A stretch of 64,000 bases of DNA from Thiotrichaceae bacterium (GTDB lineage Bacteria > Pseudomonadota > Gammaproteobacteria > Beggiatoales > Beggiatoaceae): NCBI GenBank assembly GCA_029939505.1, contig JAOZSV010000002.1, forward strand, positions 1 to 64,000, in the 5' to 3' direction. Positions 31,291-41,130 of this stretch are shown here, in pieces (position 1 is the first letter of the stretch; each line of letters opens with the position of its first letter). The notes under the pieces were generated by a model, which made no database searches, was not told the origin of the DNA, and worked only from the letters and a program-made list of their open reading frames with translations. The position numbers were made by a program, and so were the translations under genes.

Positions 31291-32349
31291 ATGTTAAGAA
31301 CCCTATTTCTCCTCTTTTTATTATTTATCACCACAGTCAGTTGTGGTGGCTATTGGATTTATAAATACCACCTGACTGCACCGTTACCTCTCTATGAGAA
31401 TTTACATTATACCGTACAACCCAATGCGACTTTACGTCAGGTTGCTATTGATTTAATGGAAAAAGAGGTATTCAACTATCCCACAGCAGTCGCTTGGTTT
31501 TCCTTAGCGCGTTGGCAAAAAAGGGCTCATTTGATAAAAGCGGGTGAATATATTATCCCAAAGACGACAACTCCACAACAATTACTAGATATTCTGATTA
31601 CAGGTAAAACCATACAGCATAGCTTAACTATCCCTGAAGGGTGGAATTTTCGGCAACTGATGGCAGCAGTACGCAAACATCCTAAATTAGTACAAACACT
31701 TGGCCTTATTGATAATAAGGCTATCATGGCAAAACTGGGTTGGTCAGCTCAACACCCTGAAGGGCGTTTTTTTCCAGATACCTATTTATTTCCAACGGGT
31801 ATGACGGATGCTGAATTTTTACAACGCGCCTATAACATGATGAAAAAAGAGTTGAAAGCGACATGGGAAAAACGGGATGATAATTTGCCATTGAAAACGG
31901 CTTATAAGGCGTTGATACTGGCTTCCATTATTCAAAAGGAAACCGCCATCCTTGAAGAAAGCCCGATCATAGCGGGCGTTTTTGTGCGACGCTTAAAAAA
32001 AAAGATGCCTTTGCAAACTGATCCGACTGTGATTTACGCGCTAGGTGAAGATTATGATGGGAAAATTCGTCAACGAGATTTAAAAGTAAACAGCCCTTAT
32101 AATACTTATATCAAAAAAGGTTTGCCTCCAACTCCTATTGCGATGCCAGGACGCACTGCCCTATCGGCTGCTGTTAATCCTGCTGATGGTGATGCGTTAT
32201 TTTTCGTTGCAAAAGGGGGGGGGCGCCACTACTTTTCAGCCACCTATAAAGAACATGCTTGTGCAGTCATTAAATATCAACTCAAGGTTAATTCAAGGCG
32301 TTATCATAGAGAGTGTAATAAATATCCAAACTGCGCCGCTTGTCGTTAA
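31291..32349 (+). CDS. mltG: Endolytic transglycosylase MltG (YceG-like)
   Basis: LILASIIQKETAILEESPIIAGVFVRRLKKKMPLQTDPTVIYALG. Confidence 0.96.
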   Translation: MLRTLFLLFLLFITTVSCGGYWIYKYHLTAPLPLYENLHYTVQPNATLRQVAIDLMEKEVFNYPTAVAWFSLARWQKRAHLIKAGEYIIPKTTTPQQLLDILITGKTIQHSLTIPEGWNFRQLMAAVRKHPKLVQTLGLIDNKAIMAKLGWSAQHPEGRFFPDTYLFPTGMTDAEFLQRAYNMMKKELKATWEKRDDNLPLKTAYKALILASIIQKETAILEESPIIAGVFVRRLKKKMPLQTDPTVIYALGEDYDGKIRQRDLKVNSPYNTYIKKGLPPTPIAMPGRTALSAAVNPADGDALFFVAKGGGRHYFSATYKEHACAVIKYQLKVNSRRYHRECNKYPNCAACR

Positions 32350-32492
32350 ATAATGATGAATTAATTATGAATGGTGAATTTCTCCAATGGTGAATTATGA
32401 ATGGTGAATTATTCAATTCATTCATCATTTACCATTAAACATTTACCATTCACCATTAAACATTCACCATTCACCATTAAATTCATTCACCA
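32350..32492. repeat. ATGGTGAAT(G/T) / ATTCACCATT degenerate inverted minisatellite
   Basis: Runs of AATGGTGAATTATGAATGGTGAA followed by inverted ATTCACCATTAAACATTCACCATT. Confidence 0.85.
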
Positions 32493-33065
32493 TTGATTAA
32501 AAGAATAGGTATAAGTGGTAGCCATCGCACAGGGAAAACAACGCTTGCTAAAAAGATTTCCACTGATAAGGGAATACCTTTTGTTCAAACCAGTACAAGC
32601 CACGTTTTTAAACAACACGGTTTACATCCTGCGGCACCAATGGATTTTAAAACTCGTCTTTGGATTCAGCACCATGTCATAGAATCTGCTATTACCGTTT
32701 GGCAGGCTGAAACAGGTTCCTTTGTGACTGACAGAACCCCCATAGATTTTATGGCTTATACGCTTGCTGATATTCAAGGGAATACTCAAGTGGATTTTGC
32801 TCAATTAGAAGCCTATTTTGCACGGTGTTTTGAGGTGACGCATCAATTTTTTACGACGCTTGCCGTGCTTCAACCCGCTATTCCCCTGGTTTTTGAGGAG
32901 GGCAAAGCGGCATTGAATCAAGCATATATAGAACATCTCAATACGCTTGTGATAGGTTTATGTCATGATGAACGGCTCAAATGCCCTTCAATCGTTATTA
33001 AACGCGATGTGATTAGTCTTGAAGATCGGATAAGGGGTGTCTTATTAAGTGAATACATTCTATAG
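32493..33065 (+). CDS. P-loop nucleoside/nucleotide kinase-like ATPase
   Basis: RIGISGSHRTGKTTLAKKIS Walker A; VTDRTPIDFMAY; start likely non-ATG (TTG). Confidence 0.75.
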   Translation: MIKRIGISGSHRTGKTTLAKKISTDKGIPFVQTSTSHVFKQHGLHPAAPMDFKTRLWIQHHVIESAITVWQAETGSFVTDRTPIDFMAYTLADIQGNTQVDFAQLEAYFARCFEVTHQFFTTLAVLQPAIPLVFEEGKAALNQAYIEHLNTLVIGLCHDERLKCPSIVIKRDVISLEDRIRGVLLSEYIL

Positions 33066-33367
33066 ATTTTCAGAAAAATCATTTCATCAATTGAAGCATT
33101 TTTAATTTCACGCCAAGACGCTAAGGAACGTGCATGAAATACACCATGTTGAATCAGACCTGTCAGGTCTAGTTCAGGTCTAGTTCAGGTCTAGTTGTCG
33201 ATATTATTTCATTTTCGAGGTTTTCTTTTCAAAAAACGAAAACCTCGAAACGTTCCTAAGAAGAAAATTGAACCGCTTTGCGCCTTTGCGTAAGCAACAC
33301 TTAGTAAAAATCATTATCTGAATCACTATAAGTTCAAAGAACTTGAGCCAAGAATGTACCCAATTGA

Positions 33368-34120
33368 CTATTGAATGTGCTTCTTATGTTTTTTCTTTAT
33401 TTTTCTGAATGAACCATTCATGTAAATTTTTCTTAAACCCTGATTAAAATCTATCAGTTTCTGCTGTGCATTAGTCGTTTTTTTGGAAATCGCCACATAA
33501 ATCTTATTCATAGCAAGAACGGGCTTAATGAATTCTATCTTTTTACTGATGCCTGGGTTCTTCTCTTCCAGAATTTTCAGACGATATTTACCTACGGCTT
33601 GACTGTCAGCCACCAGATCAATTTCTTCGTTGAGGAGTTTTACCAAACCTTCATCCAAACTATCAACCTCAACTTTATCAAGATCATCGGCAGAATCAAA
33701 ATTCTTACTCGTTGCATAGCCTTTAACAACGCCAATTTTATAATTCTTGATATCTGTTAATTCTTTAAATGAAATATCTACATCTTTTCTCTTAAAAAAT
33801 CCTGTACGAGCCTGTGCAATCGGTGCAGAAAAATAATATAATTCTGCTCTCTCACGGGTGTGATATGCACCCAGCAACGCATCATAATACCCTTCTTGCG
33901 TATCCTCAACCGCTTTTATCCAAGGCATAAACTTAATTTCAACTTCATAACCTTGAATTTCTAAAGCGGCTTTGACGATTTCAGAAACCCAACCTTGTTC
34001 TGGCAAATCTTCACCATAATAGGGTGGAAAATCAACTGTCACAAAAGTGAACCTTTTTCCTGCAAAACACGTTGCGGAGTAGAATAGGGTAACAATTAAT
34101 AAAAAAACAATTTTTTTCAT
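33368..34120 (-). CDS. Periplasmic substrate-binding protein (SBP_bac_3-like)
   Basis: Signal peptide; FTFVTVDFPPYYGEDLPEQGWVSEIVKAAL. Confidence 0.85.
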   Translation of the reverse strand: MKKIVFLLIVTLFYSATCFAGKRFTFVTVDFPPYYGEDLPEQGWVSEIVKAALEIQGYEVEIKFMPWIKAVEDTQEGYYDALLGAYHTRERAELYYFSAPIAQARTGFFKRKDVDISFKELTDIKNYKIGVVKGYATSKNFDSADDLDKVEVDSLDEGLVKLLNEEIDLVADSQAVGKYRLKILEEKNPGISKKIEFIKPVLAMNKIYVAISKKTTNAQQKLIDFNQGLRKIYMNGSFRKIKKKHKKHIQ

Positions 34121-34211
34121 TTTGACTCACCAAAATTTAATTGTGTTATTTTAAGCCGATAAATATTTTTTTTCAATGGCCAATTTTTAAATTAAATGTT
34201 CGAGATTAAAA

Positions 34212-35873
34212 TCAGGGAATATCTTTCAGAGACTGACTCAAATTAACTAATTTAATAAATTCGCCACGATAGCCAAACGGATCATAACCACGCGCACCAC
34301 GCGCTAAACTTAAAATCTCATCATAAGAAAATTTATCAAGGTACTGACCACCCCGTAGTTGTTGAGCAAAGGCAGCAACAGCGGCGGAAAAACGAAAACG
34401 CTCGCTTGTATTTCTCACTATGTCTTGCCGCTTTAAAACGCTTTCTAGTAATTTGCTCGTATTACTGTCAGGTGCTTTGTAACGTAGGCGCAAAAATGCC
34501 AACTCAGAACTCAGTCTATCCGAAGTGGTCGTTTGTCCATAGCGCATATTTTCTAAGCGTTCCCCACCACTGCCAACTAAGGCGATTTCATAGAGGGCAG
34601 TTACAGTGTGCCCCGCGCCAATTTCGCCAGCATCTATTTTGTCATTGCTAAAATCTTCACGTCTTAATAAGCGATTTTCGTAGCCAATTAGGCGATATTC
34701 TGCCACTGTAGCAGGATTAAATTCAATCTGAATTTTAACATCTTTGGCAATGATTTGGAGAGTTGAGGACATTTCATCAACGAGCACTTTTTGTGCCTCA
34801 TAAAGTGTGTCAATATAGGCATAGTTACCATTACCCGCGTCGGCAAGCTGTTCCATCATAAGTTCGTTATAATTACCCGTACCAAAACCGAGTGTCGTTA
34901 AAGAAATCCCTGTTTTGCGTTTTTCCTCAATGAGATTTTTAAGTGTTTCAAAATTAACAGAGCCGACATTAAAATCACCATCTGTTGCTAATAATATCCG
35001 ATTAATGCCCTCTTTGATGAAAGCCTGTTCAGCGGTGGCATAAGCTAATTGTATCCCCGCACTGCCGTGAGTAGAACCCCCAGCCGTCAGACGATCTAAG
35101 GCCGCGTTAATTGTAGCAACTTGATTGCCAGGTGTCGGCTTTAACACTAAACCTGCTGCGCCCGCATAGACAACCAATGAAACTTTGTCCTTTTTACTCA
35201 ATTGTTGACTGAGCAGTTTCAGAGCAGTTTTGAGTAAATCTAATTTATCAGGGCTTTGCATGGAACCTGACACATCGACTAAAAATACTAAATTGGCAGG
35301 AGGTAATTTATCTTTTGGAATGTCATACCCTTTAAAACCAATATGTAGCAAGTGAGTTTTTTTATTCCAAGGAGTTGGTGCTATTTCGGTGATGACTTTA
35401 AAGGGCGGATCAAGACTATCTGGTAATGGATAATCGTAGCTAAAATAGTTAATCATCTCTTCAACACGCACAGCATCATGCGGCGGCAACTGCCCACTAT
35501 TCAATATGCGTCGCACATTGGCATAAGCGCCCGTATCGACATCAATACTAAAAGTTGAGATGGGATGTTCACTCACATTTTTTATGGGATTATCTTTAAA
35601 ATGAGCGTAGTTTTCACGATCAGTTGGTTTACTTGGTGGACGTATAAATCCTTCCACAAGGGGAACTGCCATGCCAGGTGAAACCATAATATGATCTGCA
35701 AATTCTTCTTGTATCATTGCAGGAATTTCCATAGAGGCTATTTCTGCATTGGCTGGCATTACTGACTTATCAGTTTGACTACAAGCACTTAATAATAAAC
35801 CACTCAAGAATAATATAATAAATCTCTTTTTGAACATTGCTAATCTCTTATTTGAATATGATTTTTTTTGCAT
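34212..35873 (-). CDS. VWA-domain lipoprotein (YfbK-like, DUF3520)
   Basis: Lipobox LLSACSQ; NPIKNVSEHPISTFSIDVDTGAYANVRR; NLVFLVDVSGSMQSPDKL MIDAS; C-term QLRGGQYLDKFSYDEILSLARGARGYDPFGYRGEF. Confidence 0.93.
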   Translation of the reverse strand: MQKKSYSNKRLAMFKKRFIILFLSGLLLSACSQTDKSVMPANAEIASMEIPAMIQEEFADHIMVSPGMAVPLVEGFIRPPSKPTDRENYAHFKDNPIKNVSEHPISTFSIDVDTGAYANVRRILNSGQLPPHDAVRVEEMINYFSYDYPLPDSLDPPFKVITEIAPTPWNKKTHLLHIGFKGYDIPKDKLPPANLVFLVDVSGSMQSPDKLDLLKTALKLLSQQLSKKDKVSLVVYAGAAGLVLKPTPGNQVATINAALDRLTAGGSTHGSAGIQLAYATAEQAFIKEGINRILLATDGDFNVGSVNFETLKNLIEEKRKTGISLTTLGFGTGNYNELMMEQLADAGNGNYAYIDTLYEAQKVLVDEMSSTLQIIAKDVKIQIEFNPATVAEYRLIGYENRLLRREDFSNDKIDAGEIGAGHTVTALYEIALVGSGGERLENMRYGQTTTSDRLSSELAFLRLRYKAPDSNTSKLLESVLKRQDIVRNTSERFRFSAAVAAFAQQLRGGQYLDKFSYDEILSLARGARGYDPFGYRGEFIKLVNLSQSLKDIP

Positions 35874-36199
35874 TTTCTTTAAAGATGAATGGTCACTATT
35901 TCAAATAGCAATTTAACATTATAATATACCATGTTATCTGTTAATAATGATTTTTTGTTTAACTATAACGTAACTACTCAGTCTTAAAGCGTTTTCGATT
36001 CGAGGTTCAAGTTTTTTTTACTGAAAAAAACTTGAACCTCGAATTTAGTTTTCAAAAAAACTAAAACCTCGAACTTCAATACGCACAAAGCTGAAGCGTT
36101 GTACTCCAATACGCACAAAGCTGAAGCGTTGTACTCCAATACGCACATGAAGCGTTTTCGAGGTTTTCGTTTTCAAAAAAACTAAAACCTCGAACTCCA

Positions 36200-36242
36200 T
36201 TCGAGGCTAAAGTTTTTTTAAAGAAAAAACTTTAGCCTCGAA
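36200..36242. repeat. TTCGAGGCTAAAG... palindrome in a dense repeat cluster (about 35999-36260)
   Basis: Inverted repeat; several neighbours of the same and CCAACGCTTCAGCTTTG families. Confidence 0.93.
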
Positions 36243-36394
36243 CACATTTCAAGGCTAACCGCTGAGTAATTACAAATTATGATATTTTAATAACACCTTC
36301 GCTAAAGGATTTAAAAAATTTTTAGCGATGATTAAAAAACCGAAAATTTAACCCTAAATTTAACCCTGAGCAGTATAGAAATTAAAATAAGACA

Positions 36395-37393
36395 ATGAAA
36401 TTAGAAATACTCAAATGTCATGGATCTGGAAACGATTTCATACTTATTAATGAATATGAACGTATCTTGTTTTCAGAAGAACAACGGATTACTTTATCAC
36501 AATTTTTATGCGATAGAAAGGGGGTACTCGGTGCCGATGGCATTCTCTTTTTCCAAAAGAGCGAAAAGGCTAATGGCAAAATGAGAATGTTTAACCCCGA
36601 TGGTTCAGAGGCGGAAATGTGTGGCAATGGTTTAAGATGTTTAGGCAGATTCGCTTATGAACAATTTGGCACCAATTCCATTTTAATTGAGACACTTAAA
36701 GGCTTATCCCAGATCATTAAAGATGATGATATTCATAAGGGTGTAGAAACCTATCAGGCGGAGTTAAGTACAGTTTCACTGCAAACGCAAGATATTCCGA
36801 TTTTGATCAACAAGCCATCACTGATTTCACAGTCGCTTACCGCATTATCAACACGCTTAAAGTTTACTGCGGTTAGTATGCCCAATCCGCATATCGTGTC
36901 AATAGTCGATAATATTTCTGATCAAGGCAAAAGTTTTTGCGGAACAAAAACTTTTGCCTCAATTGCGGAACTTGAGCAGATAGGCGAAAAATCAAATCAA
37001 CTCACTACACTCTTTCCTAATGGGGTTAATGTCAATTTTTGTCAAATTCTTGATGATTCATCTATTTATGTGAGAACTTATGAAAGGGGAGTTGGCTTAA
37101 CCCAATCCTGTGGTAGTGGCATGTCTGCCTCATCATTGGTATCTTGTCTTTTAGGGCATCACGTCTTTGGAAAAACAATTAATGTTTATAATCAGGGCGG
37201 ATTAGTGCGTTGTAAACCTTTAGTGACTAATCAAGATCATTATTCTGTTTTCTTATCTGGTAATGCGACTTTTATATTTAGTGGAATGTTTGATTTTTCA
37301 AATTTGAGTCATTTCACTGTTGAATGTGGCAAGATTTTTGTAAATGAAATTCAGAATTATGAAAAATTCACAGATTACTGTACTTTACTTTAA
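36395..37393 (+). CDS. dapF: Diaminopimelate epimerase-like protein with internal palindrome
   Basis: KCHGSGNDFILINEY, FNPDGSEAEMCGNGLRCLGRF, SQSCGSGMSASS-like second catalytic Cys region. Confidence 0.9.
   Translation: MKLEILKCHGSGNDFILINEYERILFSEEQRITLSQFLCDRKGVLGADGILFFQKSEKANGKMRMFNPDGSEAEMCGNGLRCLGRFAYEQFGTNSILIETLKGLSQIIKDDDIHKGVETYQAELSTVSLQTQDIPILINKPSLISQSLTALSTRLKFTAVSMPNPHIVSIVDNISDQGKSFCGTKTFASIAELEQIGEKSNQLTTLFPNGVNVNFCQILDDSSIYVRTYERGVGLTQSCGSGMSASSLVSCLLGHHVFGKTINVYNQGGLVRCKPLVTNQDHYSVFLSGNATFIFSGMFDFSNLSHFTVECGKIFVNEIQNYEKFTDYCTLL
36925..36959. repeat. 35 bp palindrome inside dapF
   Basis: 15 bp perfect arms AGGCAAAAGTTTTTG / CAAAAACTTTTGCCT, loop CGGAA. Confidence 0.95.
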
Positions 37394-37505
37394 GGAAAAT
37401 TTTTTGTTTGAATCAGAATTTTCAGAATGAAATATTTAACATAAATTATTGATTTATAAGGCTTTTTAAATTTATTGAAACCAATCAGTTCGATTCTAAA
37501 ATCCA

Positions 37506-37548
37506 TTCGAGGCTAAAGTTTTTTCTTTAAAAAAACTTTAGCCTCGAA
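37506..37548. repeat. TTCGAGGCTAAAG... 43 bp palindrome
   Basis: Inverted repeat. Confidence 0.95.
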
Positions 37549-37571
37549 TGTACTATATTGAATACAAATTG

Positions 37572-37691
37572 AGTACAACGGATTTAGGAATATAACGGAT
37601 TAAGTACCATCAGTATTGAAACCAATCCGTTTTTCAGCCTAAAGTTTTTTAAAGAAAAACTTTAGGCTGAAATTCTAAAATCCGTTGTACT
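37572..37691. repeat. Nested palindrome: outer AGTACAACGGATTT/AAATCCGTTGTACT enclosing 41 bp palindrome 37632-37672
   Basis: Direct reading. Confidence 0.9.
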
Positions 37692-37842
37692 TATTTTTAT
37701 TCTGAAAATTCTCAAATTCTGAAAATTCTGATTCAATATGTAGGGGAAATTTTTATGTGATTATTCCCGTTTTTTTAAAGAAATTAGCCTCAAAACGTGA
37801 TCATTAAATAAAAACAATAAATATTCAGGATTAAAATAGATT

Positions 37843-38208
37843 ATGAGCTACAAAATTTTAATTTGTGACGACTCAGCTGCTATACGACAACTCGTGAAAT
37901 TGATATTGACGACTTATGAATATGAGGTGATAGAAGCTGATGATGGTTTGCAAGGATTAGCGTTGGCAAAAAAACATCAATTTGATTTAATTATCACGGA
38001 TGTCAATATGCCAAATATGGATGGATTAAACTTAGTGCGTGAATTACGCACATTACCAAAGTATCAGTTTACACCTATCTTACTAATGACGACTGATCCC
38101 GATTCACAAACAAAGAAAGAGGCTAAGTCGGCGGGTGCAACGGGATGGATTATTAAACCATTTGATCCAGACAAGTTAATTGCCGCTGTTAGAAAAGTGT
38201 TGAGGTAA
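37843..38208 (+). CDS. cheY: CheY-like response regulator
   Basis: ILICDDSAAIRQLVKLIL, LIITDVNMPNMDGLNLVREL, IIKPFDP. Confidence 0.95.
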   Translation: MSYKILICDDSAAIRQLVKLILTTYEYEVIEADDGLQGLALAKKHQFDLIITDVNMPNMDGLNLVRELRTLPKYQFTPILLMTTDPDSQTKKEAKSAGATGWIIKPFDPDKLIAAVRKVLR

Positions 38209-38214
38209 CCAACT

Positions 38215-40371
38215 ATGCCAGTGGATTTAGCAGAAATTCGTGAAATTTTTTTTGAAGAAAGTGTTGAGAATCTCAATAGGATGGAATCGAATTTACTCGA
38301 ATTGGAAAAAGGAACTGTTGATAGTGAACTCATCAACAGTATCTTTCGTGGTGCCCATTCGATTAAAGGGGGGGCTGGCATATTTAACTTTGAAGAAATC
38401 ATTGCCTTTGCACATATCATGGAAACTTTGCTTGATGATATGCGCCATGAAAAACAGGTTATAACGCCTTCAGTGATTGATTTATTGTTACGCTCAGTGG
38501 ATGCCCTGCGAATGATGTTATTAGCCGTCAAAGAGGAAAGTGACTATGATGTTCAAGAAGTACAGGCTTGTCAAAATGAACTGAAAAATGTTTTAAATGT
38601 GCCGACAAAGAAAAGTGATGAAAAAGAAAGTCTTGAAGAAGAAAGTGATGAAAAAGCAACCTCTGAATCTTCTAAATCTTCTGAATCTTCTGAGTTAAAA
38701 GAGCCAGCCACCTCTGACACGTCAACAACGGGATGGCATATCGTCTTTAAGCCCAACTTGTCTATGCTGAAAACGGGTAATGATCCGATTAATCTGTTTG
38801 ATGAATTAAAACGTTTAGGGGATTTAGAAGTTAAGGTAGATATAAGCCAAATACCCACTTTTTCTGATCTGGATGTACAAGCATGTCATTTAAGTTGGGA
38901 ACTCATTTTACGTGCTGATGTTAAACTGGCTGCTCTTGAAGAGATTTTTGATTGGGTAGAAGACGAATGCGAATTACATATTACGGCTTTAGAGGAATTT
39001 TCATCGCCGCAAGAAACAGAATCCCCTCTTGAAAAAAGTGAAGAATTTATCATTGATAAATGTGAAGGGGCAGTTAATCAAATTGAACAACCCATTCCCC
39101 ACTTTAAAAAAGAAACAAATAGGGAAGAGATTTCTCAGCTAAAAACCGCCCCGATTGAACATAAAAAAAAGGTTCATCACCAGACAGAAGCCAATTCTAT
39201 TCGTGTCAGTATTAACAAAATTGATGATCTAATTAATATGGTTGGTGAATTGGTAATTACCCAATCCATGTTGGAACAATTTGGAGATAATTTTGACAGT
39301 TCACGTATTAGCCAATTGCGCGATGGCTTATCACAATTAGAACGTAATAGCCGTGAATTACAAGAAAGCGTCATGCGTATTCGCATGTTACCTATCAGTT
39401 ATTCATTTAATCGCTTTCCGCGCCTAGTTCACGATTTAAGTTTACAATTAAGCAAAAAAGTTGAATTAAAATTATCAGGTGAACATACTGAATTAGATAA
39501 AACAGTATTAGAAAAAATGAGTGATCCGCTGGTACATTTGGTGCGTAATGCCCTTGATCATGGCATTGAAACACCAGTACAACGTCAAGCGGCGGGCAAG
39601 TCTGAAACGGGAGAATTGCGCCTCCACGCTTTTCATCAAGGGGGCAATATTATTATTCAAATCAGCGATGATGGGGCAGGTTTTGATTTGGATAAAATCC
39701 GTGCTAAGGCGATACAACAAGATTTGTTAAATCCTGATGATCATCCTAGCGAAGAAGAGTTATATGATCTGATTTTTCAGCCGGGCTTTACGACTGTAGA
39801 GGAAGTGAGTAATTTATCGGGGCGTGGTGTAGGCATGGACGTGGTGCGCCGTAATATTCGTGCATTAGGGGGTACAATTCATGTTGAATCTAAACAAGGA
39901 GAAGGCTCAACTTTCAATGTCCGTCTTCCACTGACCTTAGCCATTTTAGATGGGCAATTAGTGCGTGTTGGGCAAGAAATTTACATTTTATCCTTACTTT
40001 CTATTATTGAATCACTGCGTGTTCAAACAAAATTAGTGAATTCTTATGGAGGCTCTGCTGAAGTGTATAAGTTACGCGATGAATACATTCCTATTTTGCG
40101 CTTGTATGATTTGTTTGACATTATACCCAGCACGACTCAATTAGAACAAGGTATATTAGTGATTGCTGAAGGCGAAGGTCAAAAAATTGGATTATTTGTT
40201 GATGAACTACTTTCTCAACAACAAATTGTGATTAAAAGTTTAGAAAGTAATTATAAAAAAATACAAGGCATTTTTGGCGCAACCATTTTAGGCAATGGTA
40301 GTGTGGCTTTAATTTTAGATGTTGCTGGATTAATTCAACGTTTTCATCATATCGATTTTCAGGAAAACTGA
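38215..40371 (+). CDS. cheA: Chemotaxis histidine kinase CheA
   Basis: HPt FRGAHSIKGGAGIF; DPLVHLVRNALDHGIETP; C-terminal CheW-like domain. Confidence 0.96.
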   Translation: MPVDLAEIREIFFEESVENLNRMESNLLELEKGTVDSELINSIFRGAHSIKGGAGIFNFEEIIAFAHIMETLLDDMRHEKQVITPSVIDLLLRSVDALRMMLLAVKEESDYDVQEVQACQNELKNVLNVPTKKSDEKESLEEESDEKATSESSKSSESSELKEPATSDTSTTGWHIVFKPNLSMLKTGNDPINLFDELKRLGDLEVKVDISQIPTFSDLDVQACHLSWELILRADVKLAALEEIFDWVEDECELHITALEEFSSPQETESPLEKSEEFIIDKCEGAVNQIEQPIPHFKKETNREEISQLKTAPIEHKKKVHHQTEANSIRVSINKIDDLINMVGELVITQSMLEQFGDNFDSSRISQLRDGLSQLERNSRELQESVMRIRMLPISYSFNRFPRLVHDLSLQLSKKVELKLSGEHTELDKTVLEKMSDPLVHLVRNALDHGIETPVQRQAAGKSETGELRLHAFHQGGNIIIQISDDGAGFDLDKIRAKAIQQDLLNPDDHPSEEELYDLIFQPGFTTVEEVSNLSGRGVGMDVVRRNIRALGGTIHVESKQGEGSTFNVRLPLTLAILDGQLVRVGQEIYILSLLSIIESLRVQTKLVNSYGGSAEVYKLRDEYIPILRLYDLFDIIPSTTQLEQGILVIAEGEGQKIGLFVDELLSQQQIVIKSLESNYKKIQGIFGATILGNGSVALILDVAGLIQRFHHIDFQEN

Positions 40372-40415
40372 GGAGCTCTTGCAAAACTCGCTTTTTCGAG
40401 TTTCGAGCTTAGAAA

Positions 40416-40456
40416 TCGAGGCTAAAGTTTTTTTGAAGAAAAAACTTTAGCCTCGA
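40416..40456. repeat. TCGAGGCTAAAG... palindrome nested inside the TTGCAAAA...TTTTGCAA repeat (40378-40515)
   Basis: Inverted repeat interrupting GAGCTTAGAAATC|CGATTTTT. Confidence 0.93.
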
Positions 40457-40601
40457 TTCGATTTTTTTCAAAAATCGGATTTCTTAAACCTCGTGTGTTC
40501 AGAGTTTTGCAAGAACCTCTGAGTACAACTTTTTTCAAAAATCGGATTTCTTAAACCTCGCCCGATTGTGAAAATTCTGATTCAAACAGGAAAATTTTTC
40601 T

Positions 40602-41108
40602 ATGACAAGTGAAACCACCAAAATCACTAAAAAATATCTCACTTTTTTTTTAGCAAAAGAAGAATATGCAGTAGATATTTTATGTGTACAAGAAATAAAA
40701 GGTTGGAACAAAGCGACTACAATACCCAATACACCTGACTATATTTCTGGTGTTATTAATTTACGGGGGACGATTATACCGATTATTGATTTACGCTTGC
40801 GTTTTAATCTCGAATGTCAGGATTATGGACCAATGACTGTTGTTATAGTCGTTAAAGTCGTCTCCTCTGGAAAGAAAGAACGCATCATGGGTATCGTTGT
40901 TGATGCCGTATCGGATGTTCATGATGTTGCTGAAGACGAGATTAAACCGCCCCCTAATTTTGGGAGTATCATCAGCACCGAATTTGTGAAAGGGCTGGCG
41001 ACAGTAAAAGACAAAATGGTAATCGTGTTAGACATTGATCTTTTGCTTAATTCCCAGGAATTAGCTATTGTTGAAAGCCTTTCTGATGAATTGTTAACTG
41101 AACATTGA
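40602..41108 (+). CDS. cheW: Chemotaxis coupling protein CheW
   Basis: FFLAKEEYAVDILCVQEIKGW, YISGVINLRGTIIPIIDLRLRF. Confidence 0.96.
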   Translation: MTSETTKITKKYLTFFLAKEEYAVDILCVQEIKGWNKATTIPNTPDYISGVINLRGTIIPIIDLRLRFNLECQDYGPMTVVIVVKVVSSGKKERIMGIVVDAVSDVHDVAEDEIKPPPNFGSIISTEFVKGLATVKDKMVIVLDIDLLLNSQELAIVESLSDELLTEH

Positions 41109-41130
41109 TAACTAAACACAGGTAATTAAT

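Noticed and set aside
6713-36959. Target-site duplications at the coding insertions (GAACT around the moaD copy, TCAA around the dapF copy)
   Set aside because: The short direct repeats overlap the palindrome ends and differ in length between sites; cannot be distinguished from chance without empty-site sequences.
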